In this document: positions 51,741-61,101 of the stretch, piece by piece
Layout of the letters: every line of letters starts with the position of its first letter
Numbering within the stretch: position 1 is the first letter of the stretch
Assembly: GCA_963814095.1 (NCBI GenBank)
Contig: CAWFBT010000006.1
Coordinates: 186,001-250,000 of the forward strand
Length of the DNA stretch: 64,000 bases
Reading direction: 5' to 3'
Source of the DNA: JACVRW01 sp963814095
GTDB taxonomy: Bacteria > Actinomycetota > Thermoleophilia > Solirubrobacterales > Thermoleophilaceae
Position numbers and translations under genes: made by a program
Notes under the pieces: generated by a model
What the model was told of the DNA's origin: nothing
The model's input: the letters and a program-made list of their open reading frames with translations, nothing else
The model's database searches: none

Positions 51741-52902
51741 CTAGAGGTAGCCGAGCGGATCGACCGGCGAGCCGCTGACGCGGGTCTCGAAATGCAGGTG
51801 GTCGCCGAAGCAGTGGCCCGTGCAGCCGACGTAGCCGATCACCTGGCCCTGGCTCACGTTCGCTCCATTCGAGGTGGCGAAGCTCGACTGGTGGGCGTAG
51901 CACGTCGACAGCGTGGCGTTGTGCTGGATGCAGGTGTAGTTGCCGTAGCCCCCGACCCAGCCCATGAGCGCGACGCGCCCGGAGTCCGCCGCGCGGATCG
52001 GCGTGCCGCTCGGGACCGCGATGTCGACGCCGGCGTGGAGGCGGCCCCAGCGCATGCCGAAGGGCGACACGACCGACCCGTTGACGGGCCAGATCAGCGA
52101 GCCGCTGCCCTGGCGGACCGGCCCCGGCGCGGGCGCACCCTGGAGCGCGGCGGTCACACGAACCTGTTCCGCCTCGAGCGCGCGCAGGTCGCCCTCGAGC
52201 GAGACGCGGCTGCTGCGCACCTGGCCGAGCGCGCTGCGCTTGTCCGAGCGCGTCGAGGCCAGCTCGTCGCGCGAGCTCACGAGCTGTCCCTGGACGGCCG
52301 CGATCTGGTCGCGCCAGCGCAGGATCCGCTCGGCCGCGAGCTGCTCGCGCTCCTCGAGCTTCGCGAGCTTGGTCGCCTGTTCCTCGGCGCGGTCGCGCAG
52401 GTGGCGCACCTCGTCGGTGATCTCGCGGTCCTGCTCGGAGATCCGCTCGAGGAACTCCGCGCTGCTCGAGCAGGTCGCCGAAGCCGTCCGCCTCGAGCAC
52501 GACCGTCAGCGCGTCGGGTGAGTCGGCCTTGTAGATCTCGACCAGCCGGGCGGCGAGCACCTTGCGCGCGGTCTCGAGCTCGGAGCGCAGCCGCTCGAGC
52601 CGGTCGCGCGCCTCCTCGAGCTGGTCGCGCACCTCGAGCAGCTCCGCCTTCTGCGCATCGAGGCTCGCCTGCGCGCGGTCCAGCCGCGTCTGGGTGGCGC
52701 TGATCTCGCCCTGGACGGCGGCGATCCGGGTGTCGAAGCGCTGGATCGTCGTCGTCAGCACGCCCTCCTGCTGCTTCTTCTCCTCGATCTCGGAGCGCTT
52801 CTTCTCGATGCGGTCGGACAGGGGCGCCGAGAGCCCCGGCATCGGCAGCAGCAGGTAGGCGCACAGCGTCAGCGCTATCGGAAGCAGGAAGGTCTTCTTC
52901 AT
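51741..52902 (-). CDS. Secreted M23 peptidase with coiled coil (EnvC-like), frameshifted once
   Basis: ATG 52900-52902 (MKKTFLLPIALTLCAYLL signal peptide). Long coiled-coil region (residues about 30-210: IEKKRSEIEEKKQQEG to LRALEAEQVRV), then the LytM/M23 domain with FGMRWGRLHAGVDIAVPSG, CYAHQSS and GDHLHFETR, the zinc ligands of the family. One surplus G near 52458 separates LLEQ from EFLERISEQD. It cuts peptidoglycan cross-links or activates amidases at division. Confidence 0.88.
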
Positions 52903-53057
52903 AGAGGCCGGGCGCCGTCGGGTCCCCCCCGTTTCCAGGTTTATGCAGGGGAATTGAGCGCCCGGAACGCGGGCAGAATAGCAAGGGACGTCGCCCCCGC
53001 AAGCGGTTTTCCTCGACTTGCAAGCCGGCGTGCAGCGACTCACTAATCTTCAAGGCA

Positions 53058-53957
53058 ATGGCACGCCAGAAGGCAGTCTTCCCGCGCGACACAGGTCTCC
53101 AGGCTCGGATGCTCCTCACGCTGTTCCTGCTGGGCCTCCTGTACGTCGTGTTCATCGGAGTCCTGATCGCCGCCGGAGCCGGCGTAGTCACGATCGTCGT
53201 GGTCATGGGCGCGCTGTCGGCCGCGCAGCTGTTCTTCTCGGACAAGCTGGCGCTCTCGGCGATGGGCGCAAAGCAGGTCTCACCCGAGGAGGCACCGGGG
53301 CTGCACGCGATGATCGAGCGGCTCTGCATCCAGGCTGACCTCCCCAAGCCGAAGATCGCCGTTGCGGACACGAGCATGCCGAACGCGTTCGCGCTCGGTC
53401 GCTCGCAGAAGAGCGCCACGGTCTGCGCGACCACCGGCATCATGAGCGTGCTGTCGCCGAGCGAGCTCGAGGGCGTCATGGCGCACGAGCTCGCGCACGT
53501 GAAGCACCGCGACGTGCTGATCATGACCATCGCCAGCTTCTTCGCGAGCCTCGCCGCGATCATGCTGCAGTTCGGCTTCTTCTTCGGTGGCGACGACGAC
53601 GAGAACCCGAGCATCCTGGTGGTGCTCCTCGTGTCGGCCCTCGTCTACGTCCTCTCCTTCTTCCTGATGATGGCCCTGTCGCGCTACCGCGAGTTCGCCG
53701 CCGACAGGGGCGCGGCGATCGTCACCGGACGGCCGAGCGCCCTCTCAGCGGCGCTGGTGAAGATCTCGGGGGCGATGCAGACGGTGCCGCAGCACGACCT
53801 GCGCGAGGCCGAGCGCCTGAACGCGTTCTTCATCGTCCCGGCGAGCGTCAAGGGCTCGATCAAGACCATCTTCTCGACGCACCCTCCGATGGAGAAGCGG
53901 ATCGAGCGCCTGCAGCAGCTCGAGTCCTCACTCCAGCGCGGCGCGATCGCCGCCTAG
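53058..53957 (+). CDS. htpX: HtpX-family M48 membrane protease
   Basis: 299 aa. Two N-terminal helices, VMAHELAHVKHRDVL (HExxH zinc site near residue 141), two further helices (LAAIMLQFGFFFGG, ILVVLLVSALVYVLSFF) and the third ligand in SRYREFAADRGA. Membrane quality-control protease. It is 4 bp upstream of pspAB, the partner in actinobacterial phage-shock systems. Confidence 0.94.
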   Translation: MARQKAVFPRDTGLQARMLLTLFLLGLLYVVFIGVLIAAGAGVVTIVVVMGALSAAQLFFSDKLALSAMGAKQVSPEEAPGLHAMIERLCIQADLPKPKIAVADTSMPNAFALGRSQKSATVCATTGIMSVLSPSELEGVMAHELAHVKHRDVLIMTIASFFASLAAIMLQFGFFFGGDDDENPSILVVLLVSALVYVLSFFLMMALSRYREFAADRGAAIVTGRPSALSAALVKISGAMQTVPQHDLREAERLNAFFIVPASVKGSIKTIFSTHPPMEKRIERLQQLESSLQRGAIAA

Positions 53958-53961
53958 CCCG

Positions 53962-54534
53962 TTGGGCTTTCTAGACGCGATCTTCGGATCGAAGGGCAGG
54001 CTGAAGGGGCCCGCAGCGGACCGCCTGTTCGCGATGTCGACGGCCTGGGTGACGCTCGACACGTCGCTCGGGCTCACCCACAAGGGCACGGCAGGCATCG
54101 TCTTCCAGCCGCTCGCCACAGCCGACTTCCAGTCGATCCTCGACGAGACCGAGGAGCTCCTGGCCGGCACGGCCGCCGAGACCGGCAGCAAGGTCACGAA
54201 CAAGGAGGACGAGTTCGGCTACCGCTGGCTCGTGCTCGAGGATTCCGACTTCGAGGACCTCGTGGTGGCGCTCAACACCGTCTCGGTGCAGCTGCAGGGC
54301 GGCGGCTACGGCGATCGGCTGCTCGCAGCGGTGTTCGCCTTCGAGGAGAAGGGCAAGCCGGTCTACTTCATCTACAACTTCAAGCGCGGCGCCTTCTACC
54401 CCTTCGTGCCCGCGCCCGGCGAGCAAGCACGCGACAACGAGCGCGAGCTGCGGATCAAGGCCCAGCTCGGCGCCGAGCTCCCGTTCGAGGAGGACATCGG
54501 TCGCTGGTTCCCGCTCTGGGACGTGCCGCTCTAG
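53962..54534 (+). CDS. pspAB: PspA-associated protein PspAB
   Basis: 190 aa from TTG 53962 (MGFLDAIFGSKGRLKGPAADRLFAM). The N-terminus MGFLDAIFG and the domain with TLDTSLGLTHKGTAGIVF and YFIYNFKRGAFYPFVP are typical of the PspAB family found beside htpX. No membrane segment. Probably supports PspA at the membrane. pspA itself lies 6.5 kb away (60.3-61.1 kb). Confidence 0.85.
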   Translation: MGFLDAIFGSKGRLKGPAADRLFAMSTAWVTLDTSLGLTHKGTAGIVFQPLATADFQSILDETEELLAGTAAETGSKVTNKEDEFGYRWLVLEDSDFEDLVVALNTVSVQLQGGGYGDRLLAAVFAFEEKGKPVYFIYNFKRGAFYPFVPAPGEQARDNERELRIKAQLGAELPFEEDIGRWFPLWDVPL

Positions 54535-54546
54535 CGGCTCCCCACC

Positions 54547-54767
54547 GTGGCGCTGCGGATCGGCCTGCTGGCCTGTGTCGCCTGGCTCTCGGCCGCGGCC
54601 GCGGCGCAGGCCTCGAACCTCGGGCGGCGGCGACAGCTCGCCCGTTTCTCTCCCGACGGGCGGCGCGTGGCCTTCGAGCGGAGCGGGTCGACCTTCACGT
54701 GCGTGTCGCCGGCGGGGCCGCGCGGCGCCTGCTGGGCGGCGCGCGGGAGCCCTCTTGGTCGCGCTGA
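54547..54767 (+). pseudogene. Fragment of a secreted TolB/PD40 beta-propeller gene
   Basis: GTG 54547 opens a signal peptide (LRIGLLACVAWLSAAAAAQA). With small frame corrections it continues GGGDSSP, FSPDGRRVAFERSGSTFTCV and ARRLLGGAREPSWSR, then TGA at 54765. FSPDGRRVAF and REPSWS are the WD40-like PD40 repeat signature of TolB-type propellers, but only about one blade is left before the sedolisin gene begins. Either a truncated relic or a heavily mis-sequenced start of a longer gene. Confidence 0.5.
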
Positions 54768-56456
54768 GGACCGCCTTGGCCGCGACCGCGGCGCTCGCGG
54801 TGGCGGCTGCGGTCGCGGCGCCGGCAGCAGCGGCGGCGGACACCCAGGCCGCGCAGACGGCGAAGCCGCCCGAACGGCGCGTCTTCCTGCTGGGCCTGCG
54901 CCAGCGCGGGGACTCGCTCCGCTTCGCGAGCCTGGTCTCGAACCCGACGTCACCGAGCTACCGCCAGTTCCTGACCCCGCGCGCCTTCCGTGCGCGCTTC
55001 TCGCCGCCCAGGTCCGTGGTCCGGCGGGTCAGGCGCTATCTCGCCTCGCAGCCCGGCGTCCGCAAGGTCGAGCTGAGCTCGGATCGCTCGCTCGTGCTGG
55101 CCGTGCTCACCCCACGTGCCGGACAGCGGCTCTTCTGCGTGCGCGGCGGGTCGCCGCCGACCGGCGGCATCTGCAGGCCACGTGCGCTTCGCGGCCTCGT
55201 GGGCCACGTGTCGGCCGGTGAGCTCTTTCGAGCTCGGCGGCGCGGCGTCAGGGAGCGCGCCGGCACAGGCGGCTCAAGGATGTGCCGACGCGCAGGCTCC
55301 GAGCCCCTTCACTCCGGCCCAGCTCTCGACCGCATACGGAGTCGATGCGCTGCACGCGCGCGGCCTGACCGGCTCCGGCATCCGCGTTGCGACGCTCAGC
55401 GGGCAGGAGGTGGATGCGTCCGGCTTCCGGACCTGGGCCCGCTGCTTCGGGCTCCCGTCCCCCGCCGTGCGGCAGTTCGCGATGCCGGGGGCGACGCGGC
55501 TCACGGGCACGGCGCCCGACGAGACGGTGCTCGACGTGGAGGCGCTCGCCTCGCTGGCGCCCGGGCTCGAGCAGATCACGCCGATCTACGTGCCGCTCGA
55601 CCAGAGCTTCGGCAACTCCTTCGTGCTGTTCATGCTCGGCGCGCTCGACCCGGCCCGGAACGGGGGCAGGCTGCCGCACATCCTCTCGATCAGCGACGCC
55701 GTGTGCGAGAGCCGCTTCACGCGCGCCCAGCTGCTGCTCGGGCGCCGCCTGCTCGCGCAGGCGGCCGCGCTCGGGATCACGACGCTCGCGGCGTCCGGCG
55801 ATCTCGGCTTCCGGGGATGTCAGGTGCCCCGGCCCGGGGCGAACTTCCCGGCCAGCTCGCCGTTCGTCACGAGCGTCGGCGGCACGCAGCTGACCCTCAC
55901 CGGAGGCAACGAGATCGCGTCGCAGGTCGTCTGGTCGACGTTCGCCACCGAGGGCGCTGAGGGCGCCGGATCGGGCGGCGGGCCCAGCACGATGTGGCCC
56001 CGCCCGCGCTTTCAGCAGGCGCCGGGGATCGGGCCCCAGCTGCAGAGCGGCTCCCCCACCCGGCTCGGCCCCGATGTCGCCTCGATGGGGTCCTTCACTC
56101 CCGGCATCTCGATCTTCGACAAGGACGGCGGCGGCTGGGGCGGCGGCGGGGGCACGAGTGCCGCCACGCCGCTGACCGCCGCCATCGTGGCACTCGCCCT
56201 CCAGCAGGAGCGAGCCGCCGGCCGCCCGGCGCTCGGCTCGCTGCCGGCGCTCCTCTACCAGCTCGCGCGCGGGCCGGCCTACGACTCGATCTTCTTCGAC
56301 GTCACGAGCGGAACCAGCGCGCAGCGGCCGGGCACGCCGGCGGGCCAGAGCCCGTCAGGGGGCGCCGCCCAGCCCGGTTACGACATGGCGACCGGGCTCG
56401 GGTCGCTGAAGGCGGCGGCGTTCGCCGAGGCCGTGGCTTCGACGCCCGTGCCGTAG
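54755..56456 (+). CDS. Sedolisin-type (S53) serine carboxyl protease, frameshifted once
   Basis: TTG 54755 opens a signal peptide (LRTALAATAALAVAAAVAAP). Then pro-kumamolisin domain (FLLGLRQRGDSLRFASL, PSYRQFLTPRAFRARFSPP). One surplus T at about 55226 separates the prodomain from GSGIRVATLSGQEVD. Catalytic E and D in DETVLDVEALASLAPG, oxyanion Asp in ASGDLGFRGC, Ser in GGTSAATPLTAAIV. Calcium-site Asp in PGYDMATGLGS. A secreted acid-active endopeptidase. Next gene 11 bp downstream. Confidence 0.85.
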
Positions 56457-56467
56457 AACTCACGGGC

Positions 56468-57539
56468 ATGGCCAAGTCCGAAGCCGTGACCGTCGACGCC
56501 GAGGGCCGCGAGGTGCGGGTCTCGAGCCCCGAGCGCGTGATCTTCCCGTCCACCGAGCGCACGCCCGAGATCACGAAGCTCGAGGTCGCCGAGTACTACC
56601 TGGCCGTCGCCGAGGGCATCATGCGCGCGCTCAGCCTGCGGCCGACCACGCTGGAGCGCTGGCCCAAGGGCGTGCACGAGGGCATCGTTGTCTCGACACG
56701 CGAGAAGGGCGGCGGCGATGCCTTCTTCCAGAAGCGCATCCCGAAGGGCGCCCCGGACTACGTCGAGACCGCCCGCATCGAGTTCCCGTCCGGGCGCCAC
56801 GCCGACGAGATCTGCCCAACCGAGCCCGCCGTGGTCGCCTGGGCCGCGCAGATGGGCACGATCACCTTCCATCCGTGGCCCGTCCGGCGCGAGGACGTCG
56901 ACCACCCGGACGAGCTGCGGCTCGACCTCGACCCGCAGCCAGGCACCGACTTCGAGGACGCCGTGCGGGTGGCGGGCGTGGCGCGCGAGCTGCTGAGCGA
57001 GCTCGGCTATGCCGGCTTCCCGAAGACCTCCGGCGGCCGCGGCGTCCACATCTACGTCCGGATCGAGCCGCGCTGGACGTTCACCGACGTCCGGCACGCC
57101 GCGATCGCCTTCGGCCGCGAGCTCGAGCGACGCCTGCCCGGGGAGGTCACCACGAAGTGGTGGAAGGAGGAGCGCGGCGAGCGCATCTTCGTCGACTACA
57201 ACCAGAACGCCCGTGACCGCACGATCGCCTCGGCCTACAGCGTGCGTCCCAAGCCCGGCGCGCCCGTCTCGGCGCCCGTGACCTGGGACGAGCTGACCGA
57301 GGTCGCGCCCGAGGACTTCACAGTCGCAACGATGCCCGCGCGCTTCGCCGACGTCGGCGACCGCCACGCGGCGATCGACGACGTCTCGCATTCGCTGGAG
57401 CCGCTGCTCGACATGTACGAGCGCGACGAGGCCGAGGGCGACGGCGACATGCCCTACCCGCCCGACTATCCGAAGATGCCGGGCGAGCCGAAGCGCGTGC
57501 AGCCCTCGCGCGACACGCGACCGCGAGGGCGACGACTGA
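56468..57539 (+). CDS. LigD-type DNA polymerase/primase domain protein
   Basis: About 355 aa from ATG 56468. Archaeo-eukaryotic primase fold used in non-homologous end joining: MGTITFHPWPVRRED, LRLDLDPQPGTDFEDA (catalytic DxD), FPKTSGGRGVHIYVRI and IFVDYNQNARDRTIASAYSVRP. Stand-alone, without ligase or nuclease domain. In the sequence as given the frame runs to 57700, 157 bp into xthA; one surplus base in the last codons (around 57515) would end it at TGA 57537-57539, just before xthA. No ku gene is in the window. Confidence 0.88.
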
Positions 57540-57543
57540 CTTA

Positions 57544-58413
57544 TCAGGCCGGCGGAGCCTGCGGCAGCTTCTTCGCGCCGCGCTTCGTCACCGGGTTGGA
57601 GGGCGGCGGCACGACCGGCCCGATGTCCCCGTCCGGAGCCTCGTCCAGGTCGACGATCACCGGCGCATGGTCGCTTGGCCCGCTCCCTTTGCGCGCCTGA
57701 CGGTCGACCCAGGCTGCCTCGACGCGGCTCGCCACCGGGTCGCTTGCGAGCACCAGGTCGATCCGCATGCCGAGGTCCTGGTGGAACATGCCGGCGCGGT
57801 AGTCCCAGTAGGTGAAGACCCGCTTGCCCGGCCAGCGGTCGCGCACGACGTCGTGTAGACCGACCGACTGCAGCTCCGCGAGGGCATCGCGTTCGGGCTG
57901 GGTGACATGGGTCTGACCGGCGTAGGCGTCCGGGTCGAAGACGTCGTCGTCGGCCGGCGCGATGTTCATGTCACCGCAGACCACCGTCGCGTTGGGACCG
58001 GCCGCTACCAGCTCGCGTAGCGCCGCAAGCCATTCGAGCTTGTAGCGGTAGTGGTCGGAGTCGGGCTCGCGCCCATTGGGCACGTACACCGACACGACCC
58101 GCACCCCGTCGCAGGTGGCCGACACCGCGCGCGCCTCGGGATCCGGGAAGCCGGGGCCGCCGGGTATCCCGGGAACGACATCCTCCAGACCGGCGCGCGA
58201 GAGGATCGCCACACCGTTCCAGGTCGCCGAGCCGTGCAGCGCGACCTCGTAGCCGCGCTCGGCGAGCGCCTCGCCGAGCAGCTCGCTGAACGCGTCGTCC
58301 GCGATCTTCGTCTCCTGCAGGCAGACGACGTCCGGCCGGCGCTCATCGAGCCAGGGCAGCAGCCGCGGCACTCGCTGCTTGACCGAGTTGACGTTCCAGG
58401 TCGCAATCCGCAC
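57544..58413 (-). CDS. xthA: Exodeoxyribonuclease III
   Basis: 289 aa from GTG 58411-58413 (VRIATWNVNSVKQR); GTG 58422 is an alternative. Exonuclease-endonuclease-phosphatase fold: RIATWNVNSVKQR, VVCLQETKI, GDMNIAPADDDVFDP, the WDYRAGMF motif and GPSDHAPVIVDLD. AP endonuclease in base-excision repair. Lies convergent to the LigD-like gene; both act on DNA damage. Confidence 0.93.
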   Translation of the reverse strand: MRIATWNVNSVKQRVPRLLPWLDERRPDVVCLQETKIADDAFSELLGEALAERGYEVALHGSATWNGVAILSRAGLEDVVPGIPGGPGFPDPEARAVSATCDGVRVVSVYVPNGREPDSDHYRYKLEWLAALRELVAAGPNATVVCGDMNIAPADDDVFDPDAYAGQTHVTQPERDALAELQSVGLHDVVRDRWPGKRVFTYWDYRAGMFHQDLGMRIDLVLASDPVASRVEAAWVDRQARKGSGPSDHAPVIVDLDEAPDGDIGPVVPPPSNPVTKRGAKKLPQAPPA

Positions 58414-58452
58414 GGCTTCCACGCTATCGGCTGGCCGCGCGGCCGCCTGCGG

Positions 58453-58638
58453 CTAGCTGCGATCCGGATACGGATCGTCGCGGCTGTCCCCGCCGGACAC
58501 CGTCTCCCAGCTGTTGTTGCCGCAGTTCGGGCACGGCGGCATCGACTGCACTGAGCCGACGTCGATCGTCTCGTTGCAGTTCGTGCACTTGTATGTACCG
58601 GCCGAGACGTCGCTGCCGGTGGGCACCGGTTCCGCCAC
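58453..58638 (-). CDS. Small zinc-ribbon protein
   Basis: 61 aa from GTG 58636-58638 with GGAGG 7 nt upstream. Two CxxC pairs (KCTNCN and CPNCGN) 16 residues apart, and a Ser/Asp-rich tail (GGDSRDDPYPDRS). Zinc-binding is expected; function unknown. Lies 39 bp upstream of xthA on the same strand. Confidence 0.75.
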   Translation of the reverse strand: MAEPVPTGSDVSAGTYKCTNCNETIDVGSVQSMPPCPNCGNNSWETVSGGDSRDDPYPDRS

Positions 58639-58712
58639 GGGACACCTCCTGGTCGTTGTCCGGACCGGCTACCCGACGACGCGGCGTTTACGCCGGGTAC
58701 CCTCGGCAGCGC

Positions 58713-59439
58713 ATGTCGCGCTATAGCGAGCATCCGCCGGCGCCGGACCTCGCCGAGCTCGTCGCGTGCACCTGGGAGCGCGCGGAGACGGCGAAGCCCG
58801 ACCGCGACGTGCGGGTCCTCCCGGACGGCTGCGTCGACGTGGTCTGGTCGAGCAGCGGCGGTCTCGTGATCGCGGGCCCGGACACCGGGCCGGTCGTCTA
58901 CCCGGTCGAGCCGGACTACGCGGCGGCGGGGCTGCGGCTGCGCCCGGGCGTGGCGGGCAGCGTTCTCGGACTGCCTGCCTCCGAGCTGCGTGACGAGCGC
59001 CCCGAGCTGAGCGCGCTCTGGGGCAGGGACGCCGCCAGGCTCGAGGAGCGGCTCGCGCTCGCCGATCCCTCCGATCGCCGCCGAGCTGCTCGAGGAGGCC
59101 GTGCGCCCGCTCGCACGCGAGGCCGAGCCGGACGAGCTCGTGCTCGCCGGGCTGCCGCTGCTCGGGCGCCGCGGCAGCAGCGTCGCGGAGCTCGCGCGCA
59201 CGCTTGCGATCAGCGAGCGGGCGCTCCGGCGGCGCTTCAACGACGCGATCGGCTACGGCCCGAAGAAGCTCGACCGGATCATCCGCTTCCGCCGCCTCCT
59301 GCAGCTCGGCGCACGGCCACGCGACGGCGGCCTCGCCGCCGTGGCCGCGGAGCTCGGCTACGCCGACCAGGCCCACCTCACGCGTGACTGCCGCGAGCTC
59401 TCCGGTCTGACGCCCGCCGAGCTGCTCGCCGCCACGTAG
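58713..59439 (+). CDS. AraC-family regulator, frameshifted once
   Basis: ATG 58713 (MSRYSEHPPAPDLAELV). The N-terminal sensor domain has RVLPDGCVDVVWSSSGGLVI, as in AraC regulators with a DUF6597-type domain. One surplus base at about 59070 (after LADP) links it to AAELLEEAVRPLARE and the C-terminal double helix-turn-helix: SVAELARTLAISERALRRRF and LAAVAAELGYADQAHLTRDC. No adjacent obvious target besides the VOC protein 40 bp downstream. Confidence 0.85.
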
Positions 59440-59478
59440 TCCGAAAAGTTCAAGACCGTTCGCGTCCGCCCGGCGAAC

Positions 59479-59919
59479 ATGCAGCGCATGCTTCCTTCAC
59501 GACTCAGCGCAGTGACCCTGGTGACCGACGACGTGATGGCGCGCCGCGGCTTCTACGAGGCGCTCGGCTGGCGCACTCCGCTCGCGCCCCGCGACGACTA
59601 CGCCCGCATGGAGACGGCCGGCGCGGCGCTGTCGATCTGGACGTCGGCCGAGGCCCGCGTCGAGATCGCCGAGCCGCTCGAGCGCGCGGGCTTCCAGTTC
59701 CCCGGCTTCACGCTCGCGGTGGCCGTGGAGAGCGACGAGCTCGTCGACGAGGGCATCGAGGCCGCCCGCGCTGCGGGCGCGACGATCGTCGGCGAGGCCG
59801 CCCAGCGGTCCTTCGGCGGCCGCTCGGGCTACTTCGCCGACCCGGCCGGCATCCCGTGGGAGATCGTGCGCATACCGGACACGCGCATCGACGAGCGCGG
59901 CGTACTGCGCTACGACTGA
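59479..59919 (+). CDS. VOC/glyoxalase-like protein
   Basis: 146 aa. Beta-alpha-beta-beta-beta pairs of the vicinal-oxygen-chelate fold: LSAVTLVTDDVMARRGFYEALGW, FTLAVAVESDELVDEGIEAARAAGA, GRSGYFADPAGIPWEIV. A metal-dependent lyase/dioxygenase or a resistance protein; metal ligands are not clearly all kept. Probably transcribed with the AraC-type gene. Confidence 0.85.
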   Translation: MQRMLPSRLSAVTLVTDDVMARRGFYEALGWRTPLAPRDDYARMETAGAALSIWTSAEARVEIAEPLERAGFQFPGFTLAVAVESDELVDEGIEAARAAGATIVGEAAQRSFGGRSGYFADPAGIPWEIVRIPDTRIDERGVLRYD

Positions 59920-59934
59920 GGGCGCGGCCTCCCG

Positions 59935-59977
59935 CCGGTACGACTTGTTGTCGTCTCACGACACCAAGTCGTACCGG
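59935..59977. terminator. Palindromic hairpin between convergent genes
   Basis: Outer arms CCGGTACGACTT and AAGTCGTACCGG (12 bp, perfect) and inner arms TGTCGT/ACGACA with loop CTC. It lies between the convergent VOC gene and pspAA and can serve as a two-way terminator. The inner 31 bases have the same spacing plan as the hairpin at 27072-27106. Confidence 0.7.
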
Positions 59978-60023
59978 TGAGGAGAATCGGTGCGGGTGGA
60001 GCGCCGCACGCGCTACGACTGAC

Positions 60024-60302
60024 TCAGTCCGGGATCAGCCCGTCGCCCGTGAACTCGCCCCGAGCCTCGGCGAAGGAGATGTCTCGCGGGGGCAGGATCA
60101 CGTCCGACTCGACCAGCTCGTCGCCGTCGAGCGCGTTGCCGTCGCTCGCAACGAGATCGAGCATCTGCGACCACAGGTCCTGGAAGCGGCCCTCGTCGCC
60201 CTCATCGGCGGCGCTCACCGCCTCGTTGTCGAGCTCGTTCAGGCGCTCCGCGTCCTCGTCCGGCAGCTTGAACTGCCCCTCGCCGGAGATCCGGACGATC
60301 AC
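60024..60302 (-). CDS. pspAA: PspA-associated protein PspAA
   Basis: 92 aa from GTG 60300-60302 (MIVRISGEGQFKLPDEDAERLNELD). The sequence MIVRISGEGQ and the acidic C-terminus (DGDELVESDVILPPRD) match the PspAA family of actinobacteria and archaea. It overlaps the restored pspA stop in GTGA and is co-translated. Confidence 0.87.
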   Translation of the reverse strand: MIVRISGEGQFKLPDEDAERLNELDNEAVSAADEGDEGRFQDLWSQMLDLVASDGNALDGDELVESDVILPPRDISFAEARGEFTGDGLIPD

Positions 60303-61056
60303 GCGTTCTCCTTCCCCCCTGCTCGAGCGCCGGCGAGTCGCCGCCGCCCGAGCCGAGCTCGGCCTTCATCTTGGACAGCTCGTCGTCGACCTGGGCGCCG
60401 CTCGTGAGCTCCTGGAGCTGGCGCTCGATGTCGTCCTGGCCCGAGCCGAGCTGCGTGATGTCGTCGAAGGTGCCCGCCGCCTCGAGCTCCTCGACCGCGC
60501 CCGCGCGGGCTCGCATCGTCTCGGTCTTCTCCTCTGCGCGCTGCATGGCGAGCCCGAGATCCGCCATCTCCTCGCCGACGCCGGAGGCCGCCTCGGAGAT
60601 CTTCACCTGCGCCTCGGCGGCGGAGTACTGCGCCTTGATGACCTCCTTCTTGGTGCGGAAGGCCTCGATCTTCGTGCGCAGCTTCTGCTCGTTCTCGGTC
60701 AGCTTCTCCTGCTGGGCCTGAAGCTCGTTGATCTGCGTGTCGAGCGTCTGGAGCTCCGTCTGCGCGAGCGTCTTGCGCTCGAGCGCCATCCGGGCCAGAT
60801 CCTCGCGGCCCTGTGAGAGCGCCTGACGCGCCTGGGTGTCGAGCTTGACCACCTGCTGCTCGAGCTTCGTGTTCTGCATCTGCAGCCGCTTCTTGGCGGT
60901 CACGACGTCGGCGATGCCCTTCTTGACGTTCTGGAGCATCTCGACCTGCTTCTGGTACCCGTAATCGAGGGTCTCGCCAGGATCCTCGGCGCGGTCCAGC
61001 ATCCGCGAGATCTTCGACTTGATTACGGTGGACATGCGTCCGCCAAGCCCTGCCAT
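60299..61056 (-). CDS. pspA: PspA/IM30 phage-shock protein
   Basis: About 252 aa, coiled-coil protein that binds and stabilises the stressed membrane. KSKISRMLDRAEDPGETLDYGYQKQ is the PspA/IM30 N-terminus; long heptads to about residue 215. The last residues need one extra G in the GGGGGG run at about 60316-60321 to read GGKENA and stop at TGA 60299; otherwise the frame runs 98 bp into pspAA. This is the one clear missing base in the window, in a homopolymer. Divergent from the thioesterase. Confidence 0.9.
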
Positions 61057-61101
61057 GCGACTCCTCCTTGGAAGCTTTCGTTCCGCGAGCTTTCAAGAGT
61101 A

